From Fidelibacterota bacterium (GTDB lineage: Bacteria; Fidelibacterota; Fidelibacteria; Fidelibacterales; Fidelibacteraceae): 7,804 nucleotides of DNA. A program made the translations under genes and the position numbers. The notes beneath the pieces were generated by a model, which saw only the letters and a program-made list of their open reading frames with translations, was not told where the DNA came from and searched no databases. This document shows, in pieces, positions 1 to 6,189 of this stretch (positions within the stretch are counted from its first letter, which is position 1; each line of letters opens with the position of its first letter). The stretch lies in the NCBI GenBank assembly GCA_029931905.1, contig JAOZRH010000095.1:1-7804 (forward strand), given 5' to 3'.

Positions 1-1105
1 TTGCATGAGTCATTAAACTTTCACCATAATCAAGTCGGCCTGCTTTATCTAAATCAAATTTTGAATTCAAAGCATCTTCATAATTATAGATATTTTCATC
101 TAAGATACCTTTTTCTCTTTGCATTTTTTTGCCAACATCACTACCAAACCAAACAGGATTTCCATCTTTCAATTGGTCAAGTGCAAGTTTTTTAAATTCA
201 TTCATTTCTACATTAAGATATTTTACATTATTTCCACCTTCAACATTTCCGAGAAATTGCACTGTAAATGTTTTGTTAAATGGTTTATCTTTTGTTGGAG
301 CATTGATAATGCTAATATAATCGTTCAAATCAATATCTACATATTTGTTATAGAATTCTTTTGGTGTAATTTCTAAATCGCGATGGAATTTTTTATCTTT
401 ATTTTTATATTCGAATGTAAATTTCTTTGGTGGAATTCCTAAAAACATAGTTAACAAACGATAAAATTCTGCTATCATCTGTTTTTTATCATTTTTAAGT
501 TGTTCAATTGTTCTTCCATTTTGATAATCCTTTCGTAATTTTGAGGCATATTCTCGAAGTTTCAAAGTTAGAATATGATTCATTCTTGCAGAGTTACTAC
601 TTGCATAAGTTTCGGGCATAGTTTCTTTTGGAACAACTCCATATTTTTCAACAATACTTGTGAACATATCCCACTGTCCACCGTCATTAAGTGGGCCACT
701 TAAAAGAAACATAATAATTCTTGAATCTGTTTTTTCTTCCATTGTATCAAGAATATTTTCTAAAAAGTAATTTGCTTTTTCAATTTTATCATAGAACATT
801 TGGTATGTTTGTGAGAGTTCAAAATTCTTTAAATTCAAATCTTTCATTATTTTGAATCTCATTGTATTTAATCCAGCAAAGAGCCAACATCTTCCACTTT
901 TATTTTGTGATGTGATTTTCCCAGTTTTTAATTCTAAAGAAAATGACTGATGCATATCGATTTTAGATTGATGATTTAATGCTGTTTCGTCTAATCCAAC
1001 ATTCAAAATACTATTTCTAACAACATTATCATTTTTATTTTTAGAAATCACAGTTTCCATTTCTTGATAAAAATTATTGTCAATTTTCATTCTTTTATTT
1101 GTCAT
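1..1105 (-). CDS. pepC: Aminopeptidase C (bleomycin hydrolase family, peptidase C1B), partial: C-terminus lies beyond the left edge
   Basis: Papain-fold cysteine aminopeptidase of the PepC/bleomycin hydrolase family, expected to be a cytoplasmic oligomer that trims N-terminal residues from peptides. The frame reads openly from ATG at 1105 to the window edge, giving 368 complete codons with no internal stop. The active-site block SGRCWLFAGLN puts the catalytic Cys at residue 73, with the oxyanion-hole Gln at 67. A second family block, SGPLNDGGQWDM, lies near residues 142-153. The block GESLMTHA at the edge supplies the catalytic His at residue 367. The catalytic Asn and about the last 70-80 residues should lie outside, since the family is usually about 440 residues. 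AAAAGGAGA at 1119-1111 is a good ribosome binding site and fixes the start. Only 33 bp separate it from the upstream DUF89 gene, so it may be the last visible gene of the same transcript. Its function looks like housekeeping. Identification is firm. Confidence 0.93.
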   Translation of the reverse strand, partial: MTNKRMKIDNNFYQEMETVISKNKNDNVVRNSILNVGLDETALNHQSKIDMHQSFSLELKTGKITSQNKSGRCWLFAGLNTMRFKIMKDLNLKNFELSQTYQMFYDKIEKANYFLENILDTMEEKTDSRIIMFLLSGPLNDGGQWDMFTSIVEKYGVVPKETMPETYASSNSARMNHILTLKLREYASKLRKDYQNGRTIEQLKNDKKQMIAEFYRLLTMFLGIPPKKFTFEYKNKDKKFHRDLEITPKEFYNKYVDIDLNDYISIINAPTKDKPFNKTFTVQFLGNVEGGNNVKYLNVEMNEFKKLALDQLKDGNPVWFGSDVGKKMQREKGILDENIYNYEDALNSKFDLDKAGRLDYGESLMTHA

Positions 1106-1138
1106 TTTTATCTCCTTTTCATTCCTTTTTTTCTGTTT

Positions 1139-1990
1139 TTAGCGGCTAACATTTATTCCTTTTAATACAATATCATTTTCCTCAACACCAATATGATTAG
1201 CTATAATAGGACATTTTGCTTTTAATAGAAAGAAAACAGATCTTTTTACATCTGAAAGTCCTTCATAATTTCCTTGTCCTTTGCTAATAACCATACTTGC
1301 ATTATTAAATTTTTCAATAAAATCATCATTACATAAATTTAGAATTGTTCCGGGAGCAGTAGTTCCTGAAGAAATAATTTTAGCTACTTTGTCAATACCA
1401 ATATATTTTGCTTCATCAATTGTTACATCATTTATAATTGGAATTCCTCTAACAACATAAGTAACAGGGTGGGGGAGTTCTTCAATAAGAATTTTGTCAA
1501 AAACAGTTTCGCCTGCATTATCACCAATATATAAAATTTCATCGTGCAAATCCAAATGGCGTTTAAATTCTTCATAATCAAAAACAGCAAAATCTTGTTT
1601 CATAATTTTTTCTACATCTTTAGCAATATTGAATTTTTTATCCATTCCAAGGTCAATAATATTTCCAGCGATTGCAAGACGAATTGCCGTTAAAAGTCTA
1701 TCATCAGAATTTTTTACAATTTCTTTTAATTTTGGATATAATGCTAATACTTCTTTTATATTTTGCTTTTTTATTTTTTTGTAAGGGTCATTATTGCCAG
1801 TGATTTCTGCAATTTTTTTGTAAATAATTGCACCAGTTTCTGGTGGTGTATTTTCCATAGGAATATCTTTTAACATCATTCCAACTTCATCGAGAAGTTT
1901 TTTAATTTTTGTTTCATCGTTTGTAGATATTCTTGCTGATTTTAATGTTTGCTTCATAAAACATGGGAAGCAATCAAGATAAGTTTTCAT
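1139..1990 (-). CDS. DUF89/ARMT1-like family protein (putative metal-dependent phosphatase)
   Basis: A 283-residue protein of the DUF89 family (prokaryotic AF1104-like branch). Relatives are metal-dependent phosphatases proposed to act on damaged phosphometabolites, but the substrate of this branch is unknown to me. Visible family blocks are an N-terminal CFPC motif (Cys7, Cys10), GNIIDLG (109-115), GDNAGE (156-161), RGIPIINDVT (181-190), SGTTAPGT (208-215) and KGQGNYEG (237-244). Asp157, Asn158 and Asp188 match the positions that bind the metal in characterised relatives. The length is normal for the short prokaryotic form. The ATG at 1990 lies inside the upstream Cys-rich gene, giving a 17-bp overlap. 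Its GGAG site (2000-1997) is inside that gene, 6 nt before the ATG, which suggests coupled translation. Being locked to an ORP-type locus hints at a role linked to that cofactor or its sulfur chemistry, but this is inference. The family call is strong and the substrate is unknown. Confidence 0.88.
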   Translation of the reverse strand: MKTYLDCFPCFMKQTLKSARISTNDETKIKKLLDEVGMMLKDIPMENTPPETGAIIYKKIAEITGNNDPYKKIKKQNIKEVLALYPKLKEIVKNSDDRLLTAIRLAIAGNIIDLGMDKKFNIAKDVEKIMKQDFAVFDYEEFKRHLDLHDEILYIGDNAGETVFDKILIEELPHPVTYVVRGIPIINDVTIDEAKYIGIDKVAKIISSGTTAPGTILNLCNDDFIEKFNNASMVISKGQGNYEGLSDVKRSVFFLLKAKCPIIANHIGVEENDIVLKGINVSR

Positions 1991-2174
1991 CTATTTCTCC
2001 ATTTGGCAACATATTATCTGGGTGATAAATTCCATTTTCTTCTTTTTGATATCTGATGCACTTTTTCCAGTTGCCATGACAATACTCTTCTGACCATTTT
2101 TTGTCTAATTTACCATCTTCGGTAAAATATTTTATTGGGCAACAACAGTACCATATACACTCTTTTTGTTTCAT
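1974..2174 (-). CDS. Small Cys-rich protein, probable metal or Fe-S binder, function unknown
   Basis: A 66-residue soluble protein with six cysteines: Cys6, the run Cys10-Cys11-Cys12, Cys32 and Cys39, all in the first 40 residues. The pattern C-x3-CCCP, then EEYCHGNWKKC, then a C-terminal HPDNMLPNGEIDE stretch resembles a widespread small protein of anaerobes. From memory, database entries sometimes carry an unsupported 'uracil-DNA glycosylase' label for such proteins. Nothing here resembles that enzyme's catalytic core, so I do not apply the name. The cysteine spacing suits a metal site or Fe-S cluster. The ATG overlaps the stop of the MBL-fold gene by 4 bp (ATGA), and no strong ribosome binding site precedes it, so it probably depends on translational coupling. 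Its 3' end overlaps the DUF89 gene by 17 bp. The coding call is supported by these overlaps and the ordered cysteines. Confidence 0.8.
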   Translation of the reverse strand: MKQKECIWYCCCPIKYFTEDGKLDKKWSEEYCHGNWKKCIRYQKEENGIYHPDNMLPNGEIDENLS

Positions 2175-2809
2175 AATTCAATAATTTTTCCAACTCCACC
2201 TTCGATATATTTTTTTGGATATAAAGAATGAATTTTGTCTATATATTTCGTGCAGTGAGTTGGGCAAACATAATTTATATCTTTTAAAACATCAAATTTT
2301 TTGAAGCCATGTAATCCACCAACAATTGCAAAAACATCTCCAAATTCAGAGACAGAATTGATAATTTTTTCAACTCCCGGATGTCCACATCCAATTATTA
2401 AAACTAAACCTTTTTCAGTTTTAATTGCCAATGATTGTTCTCTTTTATCTAATTCTCCAGACAAATAAATATTCTCGTATATTTTTGTTGGTTTATCATA
2501 GTATTTGACTTCATTTGGATAGCGAATACCTCGAAATGAAATGGGAATATGTATTGTAGCCGTTTCATTCAAAAGTAAAAAAGTAGCAAGCCCGCCAATA
2601 TGATCAAAATCGGGATGAGAAATTACAATATCATCAATAGATGATGGATCAATATTTAAATCAATTAGATTTTGTAAAAGAATTTTTCCACTTCCCCCAG
2701 TGTCAAATAAAATTTTTCTATTATTTGTTTCGATGACGGACGCAAATCCCCAATCCGTTGTCAAATCATTATTGAATGAATTATTGTCGTAAACTATTGT
2801 GATTTTCAT
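2171..2809 (-). CDS. Metallo-beta-lactamase-fold hydrolase, COG1237-like, with a variant metal motif
   Basis: A 212-residue MBL-fold protein resembling the COG1237 group, whose members are often annotated as dihydropteroate synthase-like or 'MBL fold metallo-hydrolase'. Blocks in order: ILFDTGGSG (33-41), SHPDFDHIGG (64-73), EQSLAI (124-129), GCGHPG (140-145), VGGLHGF (163-169), PTHCT (183-187) and GGVGKII (204-210). The usual HxHxDH metal motif reads HxDxDH here (His65, Asp67, Asp69, His70), while His143, His167 and His185 are candidate further ligands. At 212 residues it is somewhat shorter than many relatives. I start it at ATG 2809, which has GGAG 7 nt upstream. A longer frame from a TTG at 2836 has no ribosome binding site and adds nine unconserved residues. 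MBL genes of this kind are often found near ORP/NifX-MinD clusters, and the substrate is unknown. It overlaps the next gene by ATGA. Confidence 0.9.
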   Translation of the reverse strand: MKITIVYDNNSFNNDLTTDWGFASVIETNNRKILFDTGGSGKILLQNLIDLNIDPSSIDDIVISHPDFDHIGGLATFLLLNETATIHIPISFRGIRYPNEVKYYDKPTKIYENIYLSGELDKREQSLAIKTEKGLVLIIGCGHPGVEKIINSVSEFGDVFAIVGGLHGFKKFDVLKDINYVCPTHCTKYIDKIHSLYPKKYIEGGVGKIIEL

Positions 2810-2816
2810 AAATATT

Positions 2817-2820
2817 CTCC
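2817..2820 (-). promoter_or_regulatory. Ribosome binding site that sets the MBL gene start
   Basis: GGAG on the minus strand lies 7 nt before ATG 2809. It supports starting at the internal ATG (MKITIVYD) rather than at TTG 2836, because the site itself would otherwise be inside the coding sequence. Confidence 0.75.
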
Positions 2821-2836
2821 TACTAAAATAGAACAA

Positions 2837-3226
2837 TTAAAGAGATAAATGACTTCTTTCAGTGCCTTTTTTCCATTCATTAATAATAATTTCAATGTTA
2901 TTGTAAATATTGTTTATACTTTGTTCTAATTTTTCTTCTTTTACAACAATACAAACGAATTTTTTCTTAATTCTTTTTATATTTGGACCAAAAACTTTAG
3001 ATACAACAACATTTACATTTTCTTCACTGAGTAGATTTGTAATTCCTTTTGCCTTTTTAGGATCGGCATGCATTTCTTCTTCTTCAACGGTATTATCAAT
3101 TTTTTTAATAAAATTAGCACTATTATTATCTATTTCATAAATATAGTAATGCTTAGCATCTCCAAAATGACGGTTTGTAAATGAATTTTTATCATCAGTC
3201 GCAAAGGCTATTTTAAGTTTTTCCAT
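2837..3226 (-). CDS. Divergent NifX/NifB-type cluster-binding domain protein (third of three in the locus)
   Basis: A 129-residue single-domain protein of the dinitrogenase iron-molybdenum cofactor family (MTH1175/NifX fold, RNase H-like). Such proteins bind Fe-S, FeMo-co precursor or Mo-Cu clusters non-covalently. The N-terminal strand KIAFATDD (5-12), RHFGDAKHYYIYEI (19-32) and the middle GITNLL...VNVVVSKVFGPNI (61-83) follow the family pattern. It is divergent: the glycine-rich loop after the third strand, usually like AGGMG or TGxxGPNA, is reduced to SKVFGPN. It also has an acidic EEEEMH patch (48-53) and a charged C-terminal tail with no family equivalent that I recognise. GGAG with 5-nt spacing precedes ATG 3226. 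It is followed directly by the MBL gene and preceded by another NifX-like gene 19 bp away. It could be a chaperone or partner for the other two rather than a cluster carrier; that is inference. Confidence 0.85.
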   Translation of the reverse strand: MEKLKIAFATDDKNSFTNRHFGDAKHYYIYEIDNNSANFIKKIDNTVEEEEMHADPKKAKGITNLLSEENVNVVVSKVFGPNIKRIKKKFVCIVVKEEKLEQSINNIYNNIEIIINEWKKGTERSHLSL

Positions 3227-3245
3227 CTTCTCTCCAAATTTTGTA

Positions 3246-3584
3246 TTAGATTTTTTTTAAATCGCCTTTTTTATATGAATCGTATGCTTCTTTTACAGTC
3301 ATGTCACCAGCTCCAACAAAAATTTCCAAATTACCACTTTCTAAAACAGTTTTAGCATTTCCACCTGGTCCATTTCCTGTAATTAAAACATTTGCATTTG
3401 ATTCAAAAATTTTTTGAGCTGTTTTTGGTCCAACTCCATGAGCTTCAGAAGCTACTGCTGTATTATCTAGAATTTCTACTTTATCGCTATCTTCATCATA
3501 TATAAAAATATAATCTGTTCTTCCAAATCTTGGATCTATCTTTGAATCCCATTCTTTACCTTTTGCTGTTAATACTATTTTCAT
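3246..3584 (-). CDS. NifX/NifB-type cluster-binding domain protein (ORP-like)
   Basis: A 112-residue protein of the dinitrogenase iron-molybdenum cofactor/ORP family. The full family signature is present: strand KIVLTAKG (2-9), DPRFGR (17-22), YIFIYD (25-30), DNTA (40-43), GVGPKTAQKIF (50-60) and NVLITGNGPGGNA (65-77). The C-terminal helix region with GAGDMTVKEA (91-100) closes the domain. The DPRFGR type matches stand-alone MTH1175/TM1816-like proteins, the group that includes the Mo-Cu Orange Protein of Desulfovibrio. There are no cysteines, as expected if a cluster is held non-covalently. I place the start at ATG 3584, which has GGAG 6 nt upstream. A TTG at 3608 would add eight charged residues not seen in relatives. 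It sits between the DsrE gene (46 bp upstream) and the divergent NifX-like gene (19 bp downstream). Which cluster it binds cannot be read from sequence. Confidence 0.92.
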   Translation of the reverse strand: MKIVLTAKGKEWDSKIDPRFGRTDYIFIYDEDSDKVEILDNTAVASEAHGVGPKTAQKIFESNANVLITGNGPGGNAKTVLESGNLEIFVGAGDMTVKEAYDSYKKGDLKKI

Positions 3585-3590
3585 TTGTTT

Positions 3591-3594
3591 CTCC
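3591..3594 (-). promoter_or_regulatory. Ribosome binding site that sets the ORP-like gene start
   Basis: GGAG, within GAGGAG, lies 6 nt before ATG 3584 on the minus strand. It supports the shorter 112-residue product over an extension from TTG 3608. Confidence 0.75.
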
Positions 3595-3630
3595 TCTTTT
3601 TCAAGCAAAATACTTGATTTGTTTTATTTT

Positions 3631-3984
3631 TTAGAATGTCAATACTTTATCTGCATCAACTGTCCATTTTGTAAATTCTTTCATATTGCTTAATTCAATT
3701 CCTTCAATCCATTTTAGTTTATCAATTCCTCGTGCTTCAGAACATCCGCCACATGCTTTTATTTTTCCACCTTTATTTATTACCGATTTCATCATTCTTT
3801 CAATATTGTAATATCCATTTGGTGTTTTTTGATTTGGTAATGCGCATCCAACAGAATCAGCCATTAGAAAAACTTGAACATTAACATTCTTATGTTCTTT
3901 GAGAATTGTTATTGCTGTTCGTAATGCATTATAAGCTTTTTCTGTTCCATAAGGAGCATCGTTAATAATAATTAAAATATTCAT
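3631..3984 (-). CDS. DsrE/DsrF-like family protein (putative sulfur-relay protein)
   Basis: A 117-residue single-domain protein of the DsrE-like family (YchN/COG1553 type). Members act in sulfur relay or persulfide transfer, or have unassigned roles. Seen here: the N-terminal strand MNILIIINDAPYG with ALRTAI (1-25), VNVQVFLMADSVGCALP (34-50) with Cys47, and ACGGCSEARGI (77-87) with Cys78 and Cys81. The Cys in the C-G-x-C-x-x-A-R-G block corresponds to the reactive position in this family, so a persulfide carrier is plausible. The length is normal. AAGGT lies 7 nt before ATG 3984. The 13-bp gap to the upstream MinD gene puts it in the same operon. Its position between the Fe-S MinD pair and the ORP-like genes suggests it supplies or senses sulfur for them; this is inference. 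Confidence 0.9.
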   Translation of the reverse strand: MNILIIINDAPYGTEKAYNALRTAITILKEHKNVNVQVFLMADSVGCALPNQKTPNGYYNIERMMKSVINKGGKIKACGGCSEARGIDKLKWIEGIELSNMKEFTKWTVDADKVLTF

Positions 3985-3997
3985 CTCTATTACCTTT

Positions 3998-4876
3998 TTA
4001 ATTTTTTACTAATTCCTTTATTTTTTCCCAACTACTTTCTAATATTTTTTTAATTTTACCATTATCAAATTCTATAATTGTTTTTCCGTTAGTCATCGCT
4101 TTTGTAAAATTTTCATCATAAGGAATTTCGGCAATAAACTCAATATTCTCCTCTTTAATGAAATCATGAATTTCTTTCCGTTTATTTTTATTTACATCTG
4201 CTTTATTGATTATACATCCAGTTTTTATACCAAATTTTTTTACTAATTGATATACTCGTTTTAAATCGTGAATTCCTGAAACTGATGGTTCTGTTACCAA
4301 TACAACAATATTAGCTCCAGAAAGGGAAGAGACAACAGGACAACCGATTCCAGGAGATCCATCAACTAATATAAATTTTTTATTAGTATTTTCAGCTAAA
4401 GATTTAGCTTCATTTTTTACTTTTGCTACTAATTTTCCAGAATTGTCAGCTCCGATTTTAAGCGATGCGTGAACCATTTTTGTATTTGTTCTGATATTTG
4501 AAACGAACAATTTTCCAACATTTTGTTCACTCATTTCAATTGCATCTGTTGGACAAACTCTCGGACAATATCCACATCCTTCGCAATTTAATGGCTCAAC
4601 AACATATTTTCCATCTATAATTGGAATTGCATTAAATCTACATACATCAGCACATTTTCCACATTTTATACATTTTTCTTGATCTATTTTTGCAAGTAGT
4701 CCACTATAAAAATCTTCAGAACTTTCAAAATCTGGTTTTAATAAAAGATGCATATCAGCAGCATCAACATCACAATCTGCAACAATCACATCTTTACCAG
4801 CAAGATATGCAAATGAACCTGTAATAGATGTTTTACCTGTTCCGCCTTTTCCTGAAATAACAACTATTTCTTTCAT
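3998..4876 (-). CDS. MinD/Mrp-type P-loop ATPase with two inserted 4Fe-4S motifs (second of a pair)
   Basis: A 292-residue cytoplasmic ATPase of the MinD/Mrp/NBP35-related SIMIBI class carrying a 2[4Fe-4S] ferredoxin insert. The deviant Walker A GKGGTGKT is at 9-16, with the signature lysine at 10. The switch segment ADCDVDAAD is at 33-41, and VDGSPGIGCP (171-180) follows as the Walker B-like segment. NKAD (224-227) is the base-recognition motif. The insert has Cys69, 72, 75, 79 and Cys98, 101, 104, 108 in two CxxCxxCxxxC sets, each fit for a 4Fe-4S cluster. Cys179 in GIGCP is also kept in the paralogue. This architecture matches the paired MinD ATPases of Desulfovibrio orp operons. The ATG overlaps the stop of the upstream paralogue (ATGA), so the two are probably made in equal amounts and may form a heterodimer. 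A role in loading or moving a metal-sulfur cluster is inferred. Confidence 0.94.
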   Translation of the reverse strand: MKEIVVISGKGGTGKTSITGSFAYLAGKDVIVADCDVDAADMHLLLKPDFESSEDFYSGLLAKIDQEKCIKCGKCADVCRFNAIPIIDGKYVVEPLNCEGCGYCPRVCPTDAIEMSEQNVGKLFVSNIRTNTKMVHASLKIGADNSGKLVAKVKNEAKSLAENTNKKFILVDGSPGIGCPVVSSLSGANIVVLVTEPSVSGIHDLKRVYQLVKKFGIKTGCIINKADVNKNKRKEIHDFIKEENIEFIAEIPYDENFTKAMTNGKTIIEFDNGKIKKILESSWEKIKELVKN

Positions 4877-5742
4877 ATCATTTTCTCGTTTTGATATTTA
4901 ATAATAAAATCTTTTACTTTCTCAAGTTCTGTTTTTACATTTGGAATTTTTTTATAGAGTAATTTTCCATCGGAATATAAATCTGCAATTTTTCTGTTAT
5001 TTTGAATTTTTGCAATTATTGGAATATCATTTTTTTCGCAATATGTAATAACTTTGTCATCACCAATTCCATATCTGTTAATAATTATTCCAAAATCCTT
5101 TTTAAGCTCTTTCATTGTTTCTACAGCTAATTTTAAATCGTGTAACCCAAAAGGAGTTGGTTCCGTTACCAATAAAATTAAATCAGAATCTTTTGTTGCC
5201 TCAATCACTGGACATGAAGTTCCAGGAGGTGAATCGTAAATTTTAATAATATCTTTTTTAGGAAACATTTTATCAACATATTCCATTGTTTGTTGAATTA
5301 ATGGAACTGCTTGTTCTTCACCAATAATCAATTTACTTTCAATGAAATCAAAATTTTTCAATTTAAAATGTTTTAATTCTCCCATTTTTTTTGGTTTCAT
5401 TGGTAGTGAGTTTGTTGGACATAATTCAGAGCATGCATAACAACCATGACAAAGCTCAGGGAAAACCATAATCCTATTCCCAAGTTTCATTACAGCATTA
5501 AAATTACATACTTTTTGACAATTTCCACAGAGTTGACAATTATTATTTATCCATTCTGGGATCATTTTAAATTTATCTTCTTGGTGTATTAATTCCCCAT
5601 TAATAAATAAACCAGAATTTGGTTCTTCTACATCTAAATCAGCTAAAACTACTTGTTTAGTTTCAGATAAAAAAGACGATAAATTAGTAGATAAAGTGGT
5701 TTTTCCTGTTCCACCTTTTCCACTTGCTATTGAAATCTTCAT
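4873..5742 (-). CDS. MinD/Mrp-type P-loop ATPase with two inserted 4Fe-4S motifs (first of a pair)
   Basis: A 289-residue paralogue of the next gene downstream, with the same layout. The deviant Walker A GKGGTGKT is at 8-15, ADLDVEEPN is at 34-42, and two 4Fe-4S sets follow at Cys69, 72, 75, 79 and Cys98, 101, 104, 108. The cysteine numbering is identical to the partner even though the surrounding residues differ. The Walker B-like block DSPPGTSCP (170-178) and VTEPTPFGLHDL (192-203) follow. The partner has DGSPGIGCP and VTEPSVSGIHDL, so this copy carries the DSPPG version. ADLDVEEPN versus ADCDVDAAD is the same kind of split seen between the two MinD proteins of ORP loci. AGGT lies only 3 nt before ATG 5742, so initiation may be modest. 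It follows the NifX-like gene after 12 bp and overlaps the second ATPase by 4 bp. It probably works as one half of a heterodimer. Confidence 0.94.
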   Translation of the reverse strand: MKISIASGKGGTGKTTLSTNLSSFLSETKQVVLADLDVEEPNSGLFINGELIHQEDKFKMIPEWINNNCQLCGNCQKVCNFNAVMKLGNRIMVFPELCHGCYACSELCPTNSLPMKPKKMGELKHFKLKNFDFIESKLIIGEEQAVPLIQQTMEYVDKMFPKKDIIKIYDSPPGTSCPVIEATKDSDLILLVTEPTPFGLHDLKLAVETMKELKKDFGIIINRYGIGDDKVITYCEKNDIPIIAKIQNNRKIADLYSDGKLLYKKIPNVKTELEKVKDFIIKYQNEKMI

Positions 5743-5754
5743 TTTACCTTCTTT

Positions 5755-6093
5755 TTAGTGATCGCAAAGATTGTCTTTTGATTCTAATTCGTCAGATATA
5801 TAAGCATCTATTAATCCTTCAAGATTATCTGATTGCAATCCAATAATTACTTCAATATGATTTTGTTGAAACAATTGTTGTGCTTTTGTTCCCATTCCAC
5901 CTGCAATAATCGTATCACAACCAAGTTCTCTTAAAAAAGCAGGATGTGAACCTGGAGTATGTGTAGGGGGATTTACAAAATTTTCTTTAACGATTTTATT
6001 GTCTTCAACTTCATAGATTGCGAATTTTTCACAATGTCCGAAATGTTGACTTAAAATTCCATTTGTAGTTGGAATTGCTATTTTTTTATTCAT
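5755..6093 (-). CDS. NifX/NifB-type cluster-binding domain protein with CDH C-terminus (first of three)
   Basis: A 112-residue protein of the dinitrogenase iron-molybdenum cofactor family. The signature is near canonical for the MinD-linked subtype: KIAIPTTNG (4-12), LSQHFGHCEKFAIYEVED (14-31), PPTHTPGSHP (42-51), LRELGCDTIIAGGMGTKAQQLF (54-75) and a terminal NLCDH (108-112). Possible metal ligands are His17, His20, Cys21, His45, His50, Cys110 and His112, far more than in the DPRFGR-type paralogue. The two may therefore hold different clusters, or the same one differently. Single-domain NifX-like proteins of this type sit beside paired Fe-S MinD ATPases in many anaerobes. ATG 6093 is preceded by AAAGGAA at a normal distance. 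A plausible promoter lies just upstream, making this the first gene of the core operon. It is not a nitrogenase gene in itself, since no nif structural genes are in view. Confidence 0.93.
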   Translation of the reverse strand: MNKKIAIPTTNGILSQHFGHCEKFAIYEVEDNKIVKENFVNPPTHTPGSHPAFLRELGCDTIIAGGMGTKAQQLFQQNHIEVIIGLQSDNLEGLIDAYISDELESKDNLCDH

Positions 6094-6189
6094 TGTAGTT
6101 CCTTTAATTTTTTAAAAATATTATTAAAACCACAAAACATATTCAAATAAATTTGTAATTAATAATGTCTATTTCAATAATATAATAAT
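6094..6189 (-). promoter_or_regulatory. Intergenic region with a plausible sigma70-type promoter for the core operon
   Basis: This 96-bp, very AT-rich gap is the largest in the window. On the minus strand, TTGAAT (6146-6141) and TAATAT (6123-6118) are separated by exactly 17 bp. A start near 6111 would give an 18-nt leader that still contains AAAGGAA before ATG 6093. In DNA this AT-rich, chance matches are common. I see no GG-N10-GC sigma54 element, no clear operator palindrome and no terminator for the OsmC gene. Confidence 0.5.

Noticed and set aside
1..376. Open frames on the plus strand within the first 400 bp
   Set aside because: They lie antisense to the pepC frame, which has strong active-site motifs and a good start. 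Their products are Phe/Ile/His-rich translations with no motif.
2810..2836. Extended start for the MBL gene from TTG 2836
   Set aside because: No ribosome binding site precedes it, and the GGAG for ATG 2809 would lie inside the coding sequence. The same reasoning rejects TTG 3608 and TTG 7124 for the ORP-like and zinc-ribbon genes.
2910..3140. Plus-strand open frame of 76 codons with hydrophobic product, and a similar one at 5054-5239
   Set aside because: Both are antisense to well-supported NifX-like and MinD genes; hydrophobic antisense translations are expected opposite such AT-rich, Lys-rich coding DNA.
3601..3617. Inverted repeat TCAAG...CTTGA before the ORP-like gene
   Set aside because: Only five base pairs with an AT-rich loop, and followed on the minus strand by A-rich rather than T-rich sequence. 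Too weak for a terminator or operator.
2837..6093. A nitrogen-fixation cofactor (nifB/nifX/nifEN) cluster
   Set aside because: No radical-SAM NifB domain and no nitrogenase or NifEN genes are present. The single-domain NifX-like proteins with Fe-S MinD ATPases match ORP-type loci instead.
6094..6189. A sigma54 promoter, as known for Desulfovibrio orp operons
   Set aside because: No GG-N10-GC element is present in the gap on the minus strand.
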